From contig NZ_OY762929.1 of assembly GCF_963666675.1 (NCBI RefSeq), forward strand, positions 1,798,001 through 1,862,000: 64,000 nt of DNA, given 5' to 3'. The notes beneath the pieces were generated by a model, which worked only from the letters and a program-made list of their open reading frames with translations, did no database searches and was not told the DNA's origin. The translations under genes and the position numbers were made by a program. Shown piece by piece: positions 63,412 to 64,000 of the stretch (the first letter of the stretch is position 1; every line of letters begins with the position of its first letter). Origin of the DNA: an uncultured Desulfobacter sp. (GTDB lineage Bacteria; Desulfobacterota; Desulfobacteria; Desulfobacterales; Desulfobacteraceae).

Positions 63412-64000
63412 ATGAAGAGTGTACATTCCATAAAAAAATTCCTATCGAACATACCCATGGCCGGCTGGCTTTTAGGGATGCTGGCTGCCGTGTTGATTGA
63501 GTATTTCTGGGGATACGACTATATTTCCTACTACCTGGGCCTGCCCAAAATCCCGGTGCTGTTCGGGGCCATAATCATGCTTAAAGATCCGGTCATGATC
63601 CCCGGGGCCCTGGCCTATGACCTGGTGGTTTATATTCTGCCGGTCTGCATTGTGGGCAAAGCCTCCGTCTTTTTCACCAACCCGCTGGCCGGTGCCATGG
63701 AGAAGCTGCCGTTGTGGATCTCCGTACTGATTCACCTGTGCTGCTTTTACGCGATTTTGTCTCTTTGGGCCGGCATCAATGACTATCGGGTGCTTGTGGT
63801 GAAACTGACGCTGATCTCCATTATTTTGACTATCAGCATCAATGTTATCAACGGATACCAGGGTGAGTTCTCCTGCTCCCATCCAGGATTCATGGCGGTG
63901 GGTGCCTATGTCTCGTCCGTGATCTCCCTGTTTTTGTTTGCCAATGATAAGATTTTCGGGACAGCGCTCTTGCCGCCGTCCCTGGGACCCTGGCTTTTCC
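63412..64000 (+). CDS. livM: Branched-chain amino-acid ABC transporter permease LivM-like, truncated by window end
   Basis: The frame from the ATG at 63412 runs open to the window end (196 codons and one base). It begins with a hydrophilic stretch, then several helices. The GYQGEFSCSHPGFMAVGAYV segment near residue 150 matches the LivM signature (GYTGQLSLGHAAFFGIGAY type), so this signature lies well into the protein and the N-terminal part is longer than in compact LivM proteins. The livF/livG ATPase genes are expected beyond the window. Confidence 0.88.
   Translation, partial: MKSVHSIKKFLSNIPMAGWLLGMLAAVLIEYFWGYDYISYYLGLPKIPVLFGAIIMLKDPVMIPGALAYDLVVYILPVCIVGKASVFFTNPLAGAMEKLPLWISVLIHLCCFYAILSLWAGINDYRVLVVKLTLISIILTISINVINGYQGEFSCSHPGFMAVGAYVSSVISLFLFANDKIFGTALLPPSLGPWLF

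Overview
The window looks like a chromosomal segment of an anaerobic, sulfate-reducer-type Desulfobacterota bacterium, probably close to Desulfobacter/Desulfobacula. This is inferred from gene content, not from a marker gene. The clues are a double-cubane reductase of the 2-hydroxyacyl-CoA dehydratase superfamily with its ATPase activator, an HdrD-like CCG-domain iron-sulfur protein, a HesB-like protein from a family that has selenocysteine members, an apparent UGA-decoded selenoprotein, a large pyruvate carboxylase with a biotin ligase nearby, and many nutrient transporters.

Layout. 1-7341 is an AT-rich glycan cluster on the + strand: the end of an O-antigen-polymerase-like gene, a GH26 mannanase-like enzyme, GT4, WecG-type and GT2 glycosyltransferases, a nitroreductase and a polysaccharide pyruvyl transferase. 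7778-14091 has normal base composition and carries rmlACDB, a polyprenyl-phosphate glycosylphosphotransferase and a second Wzy/WaaL-like polymerase. Together these regions form an exopolysaccharide or O-antigen locus supplying dTDP-rhamnose. 14272-14922 is a DsbA/FrnE-like gene with an in-frame UGA where the first catalytic Cys should be. A periplasmic GDPD follows, preceded by Pho-box-like repeats. 16926-25852 is a + strand housekeeping block: M20 peptidase, larC, pgpA, recA, alaS and a YejB/YejE permease pair.

25908-34863 holds an ammonium transporter, a 4-TM membrane protein, a MetP/MetS-type Na+ symporter with its tiny second subunit, a FadL-like outer-membrane protein and an alpha/beta hydrolase. 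33520-43514, all on the minus strand, holds a radical SAM/PHP-glycosyltransferase pair, pyruvate carboxylase, birA, an unknown coiled-coil protein and an orphan ParA. 43689-47692 has an SBF-type transporter fused to a universal-stress domain, a DUF374 acyltransferase and an orphan S24 repressor. 47600-52364, on the minus strand, is redox and Fe-S biology: the reductase/activator pair, the HdrD-like protein, a RelE-fold-like protein and the HesB-like protein. 52863-56607 is potABCD for polyamine uptake. 57209-58260 is a coupled trio containing a frameshifted archaeal-type ThrRS editing domain and a NUDIX hydrolase. 58284-60812 is a hybrid histidine kinase. From 61146 to the end is the start of a liv branched-chain amino-acid transporter operon.

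The most notable items are the UPWC selenoprotein, which conventional annotation would truncate; the uncharacterised double-cubane reductase system; the atypical pyruvate carboxylase with a C-terminal zinc ribbon; the PHP-GT4 fusion next to a radical SAM protein; and a dispersed ~124-nt long-palindrome element whose two copies differ by compensatory changes. No rRNA, tRNA, CRISPR array or intact insertion sequence was seen.
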